Shown here: positions 35,000 through 46,207 of the stretch, piece by piece | How positions within the stretch are numbered: position 1 is the stretch's first letter | Layout: the number at the start of each line of letters is the position of its first letter | Source: Mesostigma viride | Taxonomy: Eukaryota > Streptophyta > Mesostigmatophyceae > Mesostigmatales > Mesostigmataceae | Length of the DNA: 64,000 nt | Direction of reading: 5' to 3' | NCBI GenBank assembly: GCA_009746045.1 | Contig: RPFO01000579.1 | Location: 1,214,076-1,278,075 of the forward strand | Program-made: the position numbers and the translations under genes | The notes under the pieces: generated by a model | What the model was told of the DNA's origin: nothing | Seen by the model: only the letters and a program-made list of their open reading frames with translations | Database searches by the model: none

Positions 35000-37900
35000 T
35001 TACCCCCACTTGCAGCGCCCCCGACGGCCGCGAGCCGTTCCGCAGCACGATTGACTTCCCCTCAGCGAGCTACTACAAGGAGCTGATGGCGCAGTACCCG
35101 GATGCCAAGGTGGTGCTGACAGTGCGCGAGTCAGCCGACAAGTGGTACCAGTCGTTCGCGGAGACGGTCGGGCAGAGCCAGGGGTACTCTTTATTCCCGC
35201 TCTCGCTTCTCAACTCCAAGTACCTGAAGATGATGCACGTGCGTTACGACGTAATCTAATTTTATATCTGCCGTTTATACCCGCTCTCGCTTCTCAACTC
35301 CAAGTACCTGAAGATGATGCACATGCGTTACTATAGCAGCGTATGCTATTGTAGTAGCAATGCTGGTATCATTACGGTAGATTTATTGGTGCCTCAGGCC
35401 CTAGCCAATCCCACTCTCGCTTTACCATGCGAATCGCCTCTAGAGGATGCAAGTACGAGAGGCCGATAAATATCTAACATAAGAAAAAATATATATAAAT
35501 ATCAATAATCTCAATCATCTATCAATAATCTACTACTATATAAATATCAATAATCTAATACCTGCGTGCGCTTACTCTCAGGTGGCTACTCGTGTCCTCA
35601 CACAAAATTGGACCGCCATGCGTCCAGGAGTATTTGTCTCACTTCATGTAGTATCTAATAATCCTAGATCTATCGGTACCTCGGTTACTATGTGGTCCCC
35701 CTCTCGCTGCACTATGCATAATATCTCAACACACGATGCGTGTGCGTGGCTATCTATCAATGAGACAACCAGCGCTATGTATGTTCACTATGTGTGTGGT
35801 TATCTATCAATGAGATAACCAGCGCTATGTATGTTCACTATGTGCGTGGCTATCTATCAATGAGACAACCAGCGCTATGGATGTTCACTATGTGTGTGAC
35901 TATCTATCAAGGAGACAACCAGCGCTATGTATTACTTCACACAGAGGATGTGCTGCAAAGCGGCAGCCTTGCACGCGCATGTGTGTGTGTGGCAGTCATG
36001 CATGCGTTTGCACCTGGTCACTTGCGCACGGATGTAACCATGACACGGACATGTGTGGATGTTGTTGCTGCCGCTGTGCAAGGCATTCCATATTGATCTT
36101 TTTGCATGTTGGTCTTACCTACTGCAAGTATTGTACATCGCTTCATTCAACAGTTGCTACCGCTTTGTGAGGCAACGCCTTGCTGTCTAAGAGGAGTTGA
36201 GTAGGTGGCAGAATGGCACGAAGTGGATGGATGACCTGTGCCCTGCGTGCGTGAAACTGTGTTGGTGGTTGTTGTTGCATGCCTGCCAGTGTGTGGTGGG
36301 TGGTGGGTTGAAAAGATTTGATTGGCACACATGTGCGCATGAACCGCGCTGACACCTGTGGCCGTGTCTATCACTCACCTGAGCATGTTTCTACTGCCCC
36401 TCTGTACATGTGTGCTCTTACCCTGCAGGCCACCATCTGGGACAAGAAGGACGTTTTTGACGGCAAGTTCCACCAAAAGGGCGGCGACGTGTTTGCCAAG
36501 CAGGTGTATGACCGCTGGGTGCAGGAGGTCAAGTCCACCATGCCTAAGGACAAGCTGTTGGTGAGTGTGGTAGCCTTCATGCTTCAGTCTCTTTTCTCTT
36601 TTTCCCTCCCTCCCTCCCTCCCTCCCTCCCTCCCTCCCTCCTCCCTCCCTCCCTCCCTCCCTCCCTCCCTCCCTCCTCCCTCCCTCCCTCCCTCCCTCCC
36701 TCCCTCCTCCCTCCCTCCTCCCTCCCTCCTCCTCCCTCCCTCCCTCCCTCCCTCCCTCCCTCCCTCCCTCCCTCCCTCCTCCCTCCCTCCCTCCCTCCCT
36801 CCCTCCCTCCCTCCTCCTCCCTCCCTCCCTCCCTCCCTCCCTCCCTCCCTCCCTCCCTCCCTCCCTCCCTCCTCCTCCCTCCCTCCCTCCCTCCTCCCTC
36901 CCTCCCTCCCTCCCTCCCTCCCTCCCTCCCTCCCTCCTCCCTCCCTCCCTCAGTATGGATCCTGGTTGTAGTTTAAGGCCAGGCCATTGTAGTCCGCAGC
37001 TGTGTCTTTGTGATGCAGAGCAGTGATACTGCCTTGCAAACTAAGGGGGGCAGGTACCCAAAGTTGGCGTAGGCAGATTGCTTGTGGCACTGACTTGTAC
37101 CAGCATTAATTCGCAGCAAGGCAAAGAACAGGCTCCCGCAAGGCTTTATGAATGTCAAAGCTGCTTGTCTGACGTTACCAAGTGTGAAGTACCATGCATC
37201 TAGCTTGTCTCGAATCCGGTTCAGACCAGCCCCCAACCATTTCGGGGAGGAAATAGGGAGGCAAGAAAGCTCCTGAGAGGTTGTTGGGCTAATCGGTGCA
37301 GTGGACAGTACAGAAAAGTGGTGCAAATTGATTTTCCTGCACCGCATGGTCATGTATTATTGTATTCAACCATCCTAAGTATGTCCACATTCTAGACAGA
37401 TCGCTTATGCTCCCTCATCTCTCTGCATTTACACTCTAGGAATTGCTGGAACTGCTCTCTTAAACTCGAATCAAACCAACGTCTGAAAGCAGGCAACCTA
37501 GTGACACCACATCTAAATCGCAGGTGCCTAGTTTCTTCCCTCTATGACTGGCATCAATTTATTCTATGACACAGTTACGTGAAATTTACTTAATTAATTA
37601 ATTACTGGCATCAAGGGGCGCCTTACCAGTATGGTTCACCTGAGCGGATGTGGGACACCAGAGTGGTGGCCAGTGCCAGCAGCAGGTGTAGTTAATTCAT
37701 TACTAAGCACGTGACTGTGTCACGTGGGTGCCAATACAGAGTAAAGTAACCTTCAACCCCTATACACAACAAGAAGGAGGGGAGGCGCCCGAGCTTCTGT
37801 GACTGCCACAATTAGGGCCACAGAGCGCTCAGGTGTAAAACTTGCCACTGCATTTAATCTCACACTGTGGATTTGACGTTTCATGCGCGACTGACTGATG

Positions 37901-38143
37901 TCTGGTGGATGTCTTGTGCAGGTGTTCAACGTCAAACAGGGCTGGAAGCCGCTGTGCGAGTTCCTCAACGTTCCAGTCCCCAGCATTCCCTTCCCTAGCA
38001 GTAATGAGCGTGCAGAGGTTCAGACCGCCAGCCGATCACTGTTCAAGTTGAGGCCGCTTGGTTATGCAGGCGCGGCCCTTGGTGCTGCTGTTGTGGCCGC
38101 AGCGGCCTACCGTGTCGTCTCAACCCATCGCAACTCCAGCTAA
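32856..38143 (+). CDS. P-loop sulfotransferase-family protein, tail-anchored, copy 1
   Basis: Exons 32856-33052, 35016-35238, 36429-36560 and 37922-38143 join in frame to 257 aa plus stop TAA; introns are GT-AG and exon 1 ends in phase 2. Residues 1-20 carry the nucleotide-binding loop (VVIGAGFGRTATLS). GLGPCYHM follows, then FPSASYYKEL, the VVLTVRESADKWYQS segment, and WDKKDVFDGKF, with LLVFNVKQGWKPLCEFL near the end. These match the Sulfotransfer_4 type of small sulfotransferase-fold proteins found in algae, fungi and bacteria. Substrates are not known for most members. The C-terminus adds a hydrophobic segment (GYAGAALGAAVVAAAAYRVV) followed by a short polar tail, suggesting a tail-anchored membrane protein. 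A paralog with the same exon plan lies at 49208-52785. The Gly after the P-loop Thr is Ala in this copy (RTATLS versus RTGTLS). Confidence 0.85.
34570..34600. repeat. poly-C tract in sulfotransferase gene intron 1
   Basis: About 30 cytosines followed by ACC repeats, about 420 bp upstream of exon 2. Confidence 0.9.
34735..34866. repeat. 15-bp minisatellite in intron 1
   Basis: About nine units of TATTATGTCCTGCCG or TATTAGGTCCTGCTG alternating in a 30-bp higher-order pattern. Confidence 0.93.
34883..34965 (+). repeat. decayed copy of the exon 2 acceptor junction
   Basis: GCAGCGCCCCCGACCGCCGT repeats the true exon 2 start at 35016 (GCAGCGCCCCCGACGGCCGC), continues GAGCTGTTCC, then diverges. 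A related copy exists in the paralog at about 50788, with a shared downstream CTACCGG(G/A)TGTCAC block. Confidence 0.8.
35275..35335 (+). repeat. decayed copy of the exon 2 donor junction
   Basis: CGCTCTCGCTTCTCAACTCC through AAGTACCTGAAGATGATGCA repeats exon 2 positions 35197-35238 almost exactly, but the donor GTGCGT has become ATGCGT, so the copy is a poor splice site. Confidence 0.9.
35735..35935. repeat. about four units of a 45-bp repeat in intron 2
   Basis: Units contain GGCTATCTATCAATGAGACA and ACCAGCGCTATGTATGTTCA. The motif TATCAAGGAGACAACCAGCG also occurs on the opposite strand at about 48000. Confidence 0.85.
36602..36952. repeat. (CCCT)n microsatellite in intron 3
   Basis: About 350 bp of CCCT units with periodic CCT slips, starting about 40 bp after the exon 3 donor. 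Confidence 0.97.
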
Positions 38144-38164
38144 TTGATTACATAGGCTCCAGCC

Positions 38165-38640
38165 GATTAAATATTAAATTAAATTGAATGATAACATGAC
38201 TCCGTGGGGAGATCATGTAGCACATATTCCTTGCTGGATGGATGGAGGTGGGCGAAGCGGCGAAACCTAACTAAGCTACCTCTAAGCTAATCTATAAAAT
38301 CCTATTCTACTCAGCAAAGCGCCCCTTCCTCCTGGGGGGGGGGGCTTGCCCACAGGGGCTGGCGTGTGAGCCTGGACAATCGTCTGCCACCTCTTCTTGT
38401 TCTGCATAGCAGTCCAAGCAAGAGAGAGGGAGGAAATGCGGTGTTCAAACTGAGCTGGGACCACTAGGTCAGCCAGCAACTGCTGTGTATAGTTCATGGC
38501 AGGTTTACCCATCTTTCTAGGAATGTCCTTGGGGCCAGGCCAGGTCAGGATGTGCCGCCCTGGCTGGCCAAGCCGCTGGGGGCCGGCCAGACCGAGGTCG
38601 GTGTCGACCTGACTGGTGCGAGCAAGATCCTCCAGCTGAT
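38165..38640 (-). mobile_element. LINE D 3' end, 5'-truncated
   Basis: Starts about 20 bp after the sulfotransferase stop codon with an A/T tail (TTAAATTAAATT), then ATGACTCCGTGGGGAGATCAT (a hairpin-like block) and ATGTAGCACATATTCC, and runs through GGCTTGCCCACAGGGGCTGG to a GTGTCGACCTGACTGGTGCG segment. The same order occurs in the longer LINE D copy at 44403-45880. No ORF survives in this part. Confidence 0.75.
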
Positions 38641-38870
38641 TAATTATTTAGTTAATTGGAACATATCTCCGCTGGGAGTACATGTAGCACATATCCCTGA
38701 GAAGGGGCATATGGCTTCCTGCAATTCTGGGCTACTTCCTGCAAGGGTAGGGTGTAAACTACACCTGCTCTGGGTGCACAAGGTGCACCTGCACCACTAT
38801 GTATTCCAGCACCTAAGGCGCGGACAGAGGGTGGAAGATCATCATGGCTAAACAATGGCTAGGGCATGAC
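38641..38870 (-). mobile_element. family C 3' end, 5'-truncated
   Basis: Reverse complement of 40740-41000: tail TTAATTATTTAGTTAATT, then GGGAGTACATGTAGCACATA, AGAAGGGGCATATGGCTTCC and the GTGCACAAGGTGCACCTGCA block. It abuts the LINE D fragment directly. Confidence 0.75.
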
Positions 38871-38884
38871 TCCACGAGCCACGA

Positions 38885-41000
38885 GGTAGCCATGGCTGAC
38901 GGCGGAGCTCATAACTTTCACGTTTGGGCACCAAATTCGGCTGTGAATATCACAATCGCTTCGTCTTTCTAAGACGCACACGCTGATATAACTTTCCGAA
39001 GCTATTACGCAATATTATGACAAGCAAACGCTCCTCTACGCAACGCAGCCTGGCGGCTGCGCGAAGCCCTGAAAATACGTCTGCAGCTCCGGCTGCAGCT
39101 TCGCCTTCAGGCCCGGCAGGCAACGGTACCGTCACGTGACACTCAGTAGTCGCGCACGTTGGTGGTCGCCCATATCCCTCCCGGCCGGGCTTAATGCCTC
39201 GCCCTAGAGCTGCATCGCCTGAGCCCAAGCGCAGTCGTCCAGCCGAACCTAGCTGCGGTCTGAGCGCGACTTTGACGGCGACAGGTTATTTTCCACCTTC
39301 GACGTCAACAGACCCAGCTATTTCGACATGCCACCCATCAAGATACTGGAGCTCGTGTTTTATGGGCGTACGCCTCCCTCCTTGACCTGTGCCAGCGCCT
39401 CTACTCCCATAATCGCCTCCGCAATGGACCTGATGGCCGGTTTTTTCACCGCGGACCTGACCACCTCCCCGGCTGGTCCCGACCGCGGCTTCAGCTCGCC
39501 GCCCCGGCTTTACCATCCTTCAGCGCTCTGCCGAAGACCTCTGGGTCCCCTCCCCCTTGACCGAATCCACCATCCTCCTCCACCTCCAAGAAGCCATCTC
39601 ACAGCACGTGCGTGACTCCCCTCGCTGCATATGTGGCAGCTGTGGGCCGCACGCTGGCTGCTGAGCTAGCTCCCCGCCATCTCCACCTCCACCTCCACCC
39701 TCCTCGCCTCCATCCCCCCCACCCATGCACCGACTCCACCGACTCCATCACCGCCAAGCTCGGCGACATCGACTTGAAGCGCCTCCAGGACAACGCCATC
39801 GCGATTGGGTGCTTGCAAAACACCACAGGCCTCACCGCCCAGGCGGTAAAGGACATTGCCGCCAAGCCAGCCCCGCCGGCTGGCCTGGCTGGCGATGGGC
39901 CTCCCACCCAGACCTGGGCGGACACTGGTGCTTATAGCAACACACCACCTCAATCCACCACCTCCGCCGTCGCAGCACAGCTCCAGCAGCAGAAGCTCGA
40001 CCTCCACGAGGAGGCCGAGCTCGCCAAGCGCAGCTAGCCTTAACGTCATCGTCAAGAACTTCGACATGGTGGAAGGTGAGAATTCCGAGAAGCTTGCCCA
40101 GGCGGTTTGAGAGCAAAATCCTTGGTCGAATTAATGGGCCTCCTTGGTGACATTGAAGCTGGTCGCCCACCGCCTAGCTTCCCCGCGCGCGCGGGGTAAG
40201 GCAGGGGCGCCCCCGCTTCTTTTCATTATTCTTTGAGATTAACCCGGCGGACAAGATTTCGTTTCTCAGACGCCGCAAGCGGCTCGAGAAGACCGTCACT
40301 TCACCTTGGACGACCACTTGACCCTGGCGCAGCAACAACGGCGACGGGAGCTATGGCCGACCTACCTCCAGCTCTGGCAGACCGCGGCGGGGAAGCCGGT
40401 GTACTGGAAGGGGGCGACCATCTACGTCGGCCGCCACAAGCCCTGGCAAGCGACCCCCGCGGCCCCAGCACCTCCAGACGCCCCAGCTTAGGGGAATACA
40501 GCAGTAGTAGTGTAGAATAGTCAGGCCTAGCCTGACTATTCAAGGCTGTGGCCTGACTATTCAAGGCTGCGGCCTTGTACATGTACGCCTACTACTGTTA
40601 CGTACTACAGGCCCTATACCAGCTGATGCCTTCTTAGCATTATTTAGTCATGTACATATGTGTGCCTATGATGTGCCACACACCGGGATGATGTCTGGCT
40701 TTATTTAGTTATGATGTGCCCATGCAGAGAGTCACTCTCTGCTGAGAAGCCATGCCCTAGCCTTTGTATAATAGCCATGATCGATGATCTTCCCCCCTAT
40801 GTCTGCGCCTTTCGGTAGGAGTGCTGAAATACATAGTGGTGTGCAGGTGCACTTTGTGCACCCAGAGCAGGTGTAGCTTACACCCTACCCTTGCAGGATC
40901 GAAGTAGCCCAGAGTGTATTAAAAGCCATATACCCCTTCTCAGGGATATGTGCTATACATGTACTCCCAACGGACTTATGTTCCAATTCAATTCAATTCA
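38885..41000 (+). mobile_element. ORF1-only LINE-like element (family C), decayed
   Basis: Shares its 5' region with the inverted copy ending near 43690 (CATGGCTGACGGCGGAGCTC, then GTTTGGGCACCAAATTCGGC). The first frame starts MTSKRSSTQRSLAAARSPEN at about 39017 and stops after about 40 codons. Later frames hold PRAASPEPKRSRPAEPS, a coiled-coil-like part (39725-40037, AAQLQQQKLDLHEEAELAKR) and a C-terminal block at 40306-40491 (LTLAQQQRRRELWPTYLQLW, KPVYWKGATIYV) reminiscent of the C-terminal domain of L1 ORF1 proteins. A 3' UTR and an ATTCAATTCAATTC tail follow directly, with no endonuclease or reverse transcriptase. This is the layout of an ORF1-only non-autonomous element. Confidence 0.6.
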
Positions 41001-41519
41001 ACTCAATGGCTTCTTAGCAGAGAGGAGCTCTCTGCATAGTAGGCAAAGCTTGGCTGAAATTCTTAATATCCATGGGGAGTCCCATTATAGGCGCACATGC
41101 GCGTAGGCGTGAGCCACGTGCACTAGGCTAAGCATGACTAATCTAAACTACTGGTATATATTCCCTGTACTGGGTTTGCTGGGGTGGCATGGGGCGCCTG
41201 CCAGGGCTTGTGGTCGACGTGGATGACCTCCCCCCTCCAGTATACCGGTTTCCCCCCTGCGCTCTGCCGGAGCTGGAGGTAGGTCGGCCATAGCTCCCGT
41301 TCTGGCTGTTGCTGTGCCAGGGTCAAGTCAAGTCGTCGTCCAGCGTGTAGGAAGTCCCTGAGAGCTTCTTGCGGCATTTCTAAGGAAAGGACAGCTTATC
41401 CGCCATGTACTCAAAGGTGAGGAGCAGGGGAGCGCGGCCAGCCTTACCCCGCGCGCGGGGAAGGCGGACAGCCGACATTCGCAGCTCACCAGTGAGTTGC
41501 ATGGGGGTAAGAATGTCGC

Positions 41520-41833
41520 AAAGCGCCCCTTCCTCTTGGGGGGGGGTGGTGGCTTGCCCACAGGGGCTGGCGTGTGAGCCTGGACAATCGTCTGCCACCT
41601 CTTCTTGTTCTGCGTGGCAGTTCAAGCAAGAGAGAGGGAGCGAATGCGGTGTGGAAGGGGCACTAAATTGCTGTGTAGAGTAGTTAGGGTTTTTCTAGAT
41701 TATAGATTAGTTAGCTTATTAGAGTTAGCTTAGTTCGGTTTCGCGGCTTCGCCCACCTCCATCCATCCAACAAGGAATATGTGCTACATGATCTCCCAAC
41801 GGAGTCATGTTATAATTTAATTTAATTTAATTT
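41520..41833. mobile_element. LINE D insertion with internal inversion
   Basis: Flanked by AAGAATGTCGC at 41509-41519 and 41834-41844 (11-bp target duplication). The right part is plus-sense and ends in the (ATTTA)n tail, with CTCCCAACGGAGTCATG before it. The left part (to about 41670, GCGCCCCTTCCTCTTGG onward) is in the opposite orientation to what an uninterrupted copy would show (compare 38165-38640). This is the signature of twin priming in LINE integration. Confidence 0.8.
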
Positions 41834-42179
41834 AAGAATGTCGCGCGTTAAACGCTATGGCAAGAGACTCCGAGTTCTCAGACACCTGCCGGCTGGTCGA
41901 AGTGCTTGACGATGACATTGTGGCTGCGCTTGGTGAGGTCGGCCTCCTCGTGGAGGTCGAGTGTGTTTTGCTTGAGCTGTGCCGGCCGCGATGACCAGTG
42001 AAGGTGGTGGATCGGTGGTGTGGTGCTTCAGCATGTCCGCCCAGGTCTGGGGGGGAGCATCGCCTGCCGAGCCGGCAGCGGGGGCTGGCCTGCATGGCGG
42101 CAATTTTCTGATTTGGTACGCCGCAAAGGTGAAAACCATTTGCGTTCAGTGCCGGTCCGCGGAAAACGCGATCTGCAAT

Positions 42180-42290
42180 TAATGAATCCAGGCCGGAATT
42201 GAACTGGGGACCTCTCGCACCAACTTTTGCTGACTATAGGACAGACGTCTCCTGATCCTAAGGCATCGCTAACTGACACCTACAGTCATT
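42180..42290 (-). other. tRNA-like or tRNA-SINE-like segment, tentative
   Basis: Read on the minus strand, GGTCCCCAGTTCAATTCCGG resembles the T-arm and B-box of a tRNA, and TTAGCGATGCCTTAGGATCA upstream could be a degenerate D-arm and A-box. I cannot fold a convincing acceptor stem, so it may be a tRNA-derived SINE head or chance. Confidence 0.2.
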
Positions 42291-42809
42291 CGCAAAAGTT
42301 CTCCTTTCCGGGGAGTGATGCAAGCCTTCCGGATTTGGTACTAGATAAATCATTCGAGATCTGTGTGTGTGTCACTGTAGGAGTACTACACACGTGTCCT
42401 CACAAGTGTCCACACAATGTCCTTCACCGCCTGGGCGGTGAGGCCTGCAGTGTTTTGCAGGCACTCGATGGCGATGGCGTGGCTGTGGAGGCTCTTTGTC
42501 GATGTCGTACGTGGAGCTGGGCCTTGATGTCAGCGGTGGAGATGGAGGCGGCAGTGGAGGTGGAGGTGGAGGTGACGGTGGTGGAAAGGTGAGGGATCTC
42601 AGCAGCCAGCGAGCTGCCCATTGCTGCCACATCTGCAGCAAGGGGTTTCACGTGCTTCTCGAGGGCTTCCTGAAGGATGGAGCGGTACAGGTCGGCTGCG
42701 GAAATGGTAGGAGCCCAGATCTCGCCATCCGAGCGCATGAGAAGTGAGCAGAGGATGAGGTGCTGAAGGCGGGCCGGGGCGGGGTACGTTGGGGATGGTC
42801 TGTCACATA

Positions 42810-43116
42810 ATTAATTAATTAATTAATTAGCTAATTAATTAATTAAACTCGTGCCCCCGTTGGGGAGTCACGGAGCACCGAAGTGCTTTTAATCCCTGCA
42901 TGTGCACAACAGGAAGAAAGGGCAGAGACCCCCTTTCCCCTTCATGCCAGAGGCATGCCACAGCGGCAATCAGACACGCCATAGACGATCTGGCAAGTGC
43001 TGTGGGTGCAATAAGACCCATGTGAGCATATCATCAATAACAAGTAGCGTGGGCAAGTAAGCTGATCATAGCCAGAACGTTACTATAGCATGGCTGTACC
43101 AGGGCTAAGCTGGTCC
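42810..43116 (-). mobile_element. family B insertion, 5'-truncated
   Basis: Tail (TTAATTAA)n at the left, then ACTCGTGCCCCCGTTGGGGA, CACGGAGCACCGAAGTGCTT and CACAACAGGAAGAAAGGGCA. GTCACATA is found at 42802-42809 and 43117-43124, within a longer near-match TGGTC(T/C)GTCACATA, giving a target duplication of about 13 bp with one mismatch. Other copies are at 53017-53757 and 62596-62736. Confidence 0.8.
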
Positions 43117-43734
43117 GTCACATAGGTGAGGGGACACCATGCATGTGCCGTCTTGTTGGTAGATGAGGCGGTTGATGCTGTGGAGATGGAGGCACAGGTC
43201 GATCGTAAAGCGAGGCGTAGTCCCCGTAAAAGATGCAGTGCAGGGCACTGGCCCGGGCCATGTTGGTCCAGTTGTGGTCGGCGACGTTGAAGGATATCAG
43301 CCGAACCGGCGGTTAGAAGTGTTGGGCGCGATTCCGCTGGGCGGTTGCGCTTGGGATCAGGTGAGGCCGAGGGCGAGGCCGCAGGAGCCGAGTGCACTAC
43401 TATTCTACTAACTTGAGTAGTGTCACCGCTGCCTGGTAGGCCGGGCGGAGCTACAGCCGGAGCTGCAGGCGAATTTTCTTGGCTCAGCGCAGCCGCCAGG
43501 CCGCGTTGCGTAGTCGAGCTTTTGCCCGCCATAATATTGCGTTTTTAGTTTCGGGAAAATATATCAGCGTGTGCGTCTTAAAAAGACCAAGCGATTGTGA
43601 AATTCACAGCCGACTTTGGTGCCCAAACGTGAAATTAAGTTATGAGCGCGCCCGCCGTCAGCCATGGCTACCCCATTGGCGCGTGGACCAATCCCAGCAG
43701 TTTGGCATCCAGCTGATGGGTATGTGTTAATAGT

Positions 43735-43905
43735 CTCTATTCATGCATAAATGGGTGCTGATAAATGCGAGAACATAAATGGGTGCTGATAAATGCGAGA
43801 ACATAATTAATGGGTGCTGATAAATGGGAGAACATAAATGGGTGCTGATAAATAAATGGGAGAACAATAAGAACATAAATGGGTTGTCTCCTTGATAAAT
43901 GGGTG
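43735..43905. repeat. 27-bp minisatellite
   Basis: About six units of AACATAAATGGGTGCTGATA type, with AATGCGAG or AATGGGAG ends. Confidence 0.9.
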
Positions 43906-44029
43906 CTGATGTAAAACGTAAATTGATGCTGATGGAAAACTCAGTGACATTGTCCATATGACATCTTGTGTGATAGACTTGGCCTCAACATGTGTTATCC
44001 TAGCAAGCACGGCTCACACCTAGTCAGCC

Positions 44030-44230
44030 TCCGGGCTTAATTGTCTGTCATTTGGCGGCAGATGCCCCGCAAACAGCGGTGGCATGAGGTTATGCAGGCT
44101 GCCCTCCTCCAGGCTGTGGGGCCAGTGCTGCGTGTGACCCAACATGGTAAACATAGTAATTCGGGCCGTGGAGGCGCGCAGCCCCGCCACTCGCGGTTTG
44201 GTAGCCCCGCCACAGTGGGGGTTAGGTAGC
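44030..44230 (+). pseudogene. diverged LINE ORF2 C-terminus fragment
   Basis: Encodes LSVIWRQMPRKQRWHEVMQA and HGKHSNSGRGGAQP, aligning with the last residues of LINE A ORF2 (WRQMVRKDRWQVVM, HSDSGRGAH). Divergence is far greater than among the copies at 53-63 kb, so it is an old or different subfamily. Confidence 0.65.
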
Positions 44231-44402
44231 CCCGCACTCGCGGCTAGATAGAAACCTTCTCCCCCCATCTGCACCCCCACCTCAGGATTTACGCGCATTT
44301 GATGCAGTCTACGTGTTTATTGATATAGTGTGACTAATCTTGAAGTAAGTAACTACTATTTGATTCATCAAATGCTTAAAGCTGACCGAAGGCCCGGGTG
44401 CA

Positions 44403-45880
44403 TTAAATTAAATTAAATTAAATTATAACATGCCTCCGTTGGGAGACCATGTAGCACATATTCTAACTACCCTAGACTCATCAAAACGCCTCCTCCTCTT
44501 GGGGGGAGGGGGCTTGCCCACAGGGTCGGGCGTGTGAGCCTTGACAATCTTCTGCCACCGCGTCTTGTTCTGCACATGTGGCAGTCCAAAGAAGGGAGAG
44601 AGAGTGGATGCGGTATTCAAACTGGGCTGGGACCAGCAGGTCATCCAGCAACATCTGGACGTAGTTCGTGACATGTTTCCCTACCCTTTAATTGGGGAAT
44701 CAATGCCTTTGGGGCCAGGCCAGGTCAGAATGTGCCGCCCTGGCTGGCCAAGCCGCTGGGGGCCTGCCAGACCAAGGGCGGTGTCGACCTGGCTCAGGTG
44801 CGAGCAAGGTGTCCTACAAATGCTATCCTACGCTGTCTAATCTCGTCCGAAATACGAGGCATGCCCTGATACAAAGACTCTGATGACGGGCGCTTGGAAA
44901 ACCCTACGTTCAGGACCTGTCGGAGCATCCTGTAAACTGTGCCGTCAAGCCTAGCTGCCAGTGTGGGTGTGAGTGTCCTGGCCTCGGCGCCATACGTGAG
45001 CTACGTGAGGACGAGGACCTTGAAGAGCATGCGCTTGCGGTGCGCGCCCAGGCCCTTGGAGCGCCAGTAGGTGTTGAGCGAACGAAGCCTAGCCCAGGCC
45101 AGGCCGATGCGGGTGTCCACATCGTCGGCGGTGTCAGGGAGCCAACTCCCCAACAGTTTGAAGCGATCGCGGAACGGGACCGTCGTCCCGTCGAGCAGGC
45201 GCTGCAGCGGCGGTGTACTGGAGGCCCCAATCACCATCGCCTCAGTTTTGACACTAATCTCCAACCCCACCGCCCTCGCCTCCAGGCGCAGACAGTCCAG
45301 CCATGTCTGAATGTGCTCGGGGCGCGCGATGAGGGTGGTGTCATCCGCATAAATCAGGTCAGCCAGGCGGTAGCCAGGTTGAACCCCGCCGTGCTCTTTC
45401 TCGTTAAGGATGTCCAAGCCTGGCTCGAACCCCCGCAGTAAAGCGCACACGTGCTCGGCGCATGACGTGATCCACGACAATAATGAACAGGTATGGGGAC
45501 AGGACACAACCTTGCCACACCCCGTGGTGAAGGGGGAATGGTGGGGTGGTGCCTTCCGCAGTCCGCACTACTGCCTGTGAGCCCTCATACAGGTGCCGAA
45601 TGGCAGCAATAAACGCTGGTGGCACTCGATCCAGAGCTGGGATGGCCCAAAGAGCCTCCCAGAGGACCGTGTCAAAGGCCTTGATATAGTAAACAAAAAA
45701 GAAGACCAGCGGCAAACTGTCAGGGGGAAGGCGACGCACCTCCTCCATCAACCGGCGCGCGACAAACACAGCCATGACAGTGTTACGACCACGACGGAAA
45801 CCCATCTGAGACTCACCCAGGTGTGGGTCCAGCGCGGCGCGTCCGGAGCCTGTGCAGCATCATGGGTGCATTAGGAAACC
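44403..45880 (-). mobile_element. LINE D copy with partial reverse transcriptase
   Basis: A (TTTAA)n tail at 44403-44425 is followed by CATGCCTCCGTTGGGAG and a 3' UTR. Then comes ORF2 in two minus-strand frames: 45805-45404 (FRRGRNTVMAVFVARRLMEE, VWQGCVLSPYLFIIVVDHVM) and 45507-45001 (LADLIYADDTTLIARPEHIQ, EARAVGLEISVKTEAMVIG). The YADD box is intact. A frameshift near 45440 and truncation at about 45880 disable it. It has the same architecture as LINE A ORF2 but is clearly diverged and has a different 3' end, so it is a distinct family. Confidence 0.8.
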
Positions 45881-46207
45881 TTTATAGTAGGGCTCTAGCG
45901 GGTTGTGGGTGAACCCTGGGTATGCCCCTAAAAACCCTCAGGCTCCGGGAGAGGCCTTTATATTCTCCTGGGCTATGGTGGGTTAGCATATGCAACCTAC
46001 CCTCACACCCGTCATCATGGCTTAGCGCACAGTCATCTTGAATAGTCCGGATGACGCGGAGTTGCTATCTGCGACTCTAGACCTGAGCGAGTGAGTCGCA
46101 CGCCACTTGCCTTCGCGGGTGATGTAGCCGGCGGCGTACAAAAGAACCTCATCGCGTACTCCGTGGCATGCCTTTGAGTGCATGTTCACGCACTTACTCA
46201 CTTACTT
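45881..46207. other. no recognisable gene
   Basis: A short stretch between LINE D and the next microsatellite. TAGGGCTCTAGC occurs here at about 45889 and again just after the microsatellite at about 46578. Confidence 0.4.

Larger units (their letters stand above)
41110..43690 (-). mobile_element. second ORF1-only element, inverted and interrupted
   Basis: Mirror copy of the element at 38885. ORF1 starts MAGKSSTTQRGLAAALSQEN (43532) and contains ASPDPKRNRPAES. Further pieces are at 42738-42372 and 42139-41832, and the C-terminal block is at 41377-41138 (LTLAQQQPERELWPTYLQLR, KPVYWRGEVIHV). It is interrupted by a family B insertion (42810-43116) and a LINE D insertion (41520-41833), each with a visible target duplication, and by about 200 bp of unrelated DNA at 42150-42370. 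It reads in several frames and is inactive. Confidence 0.6.
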
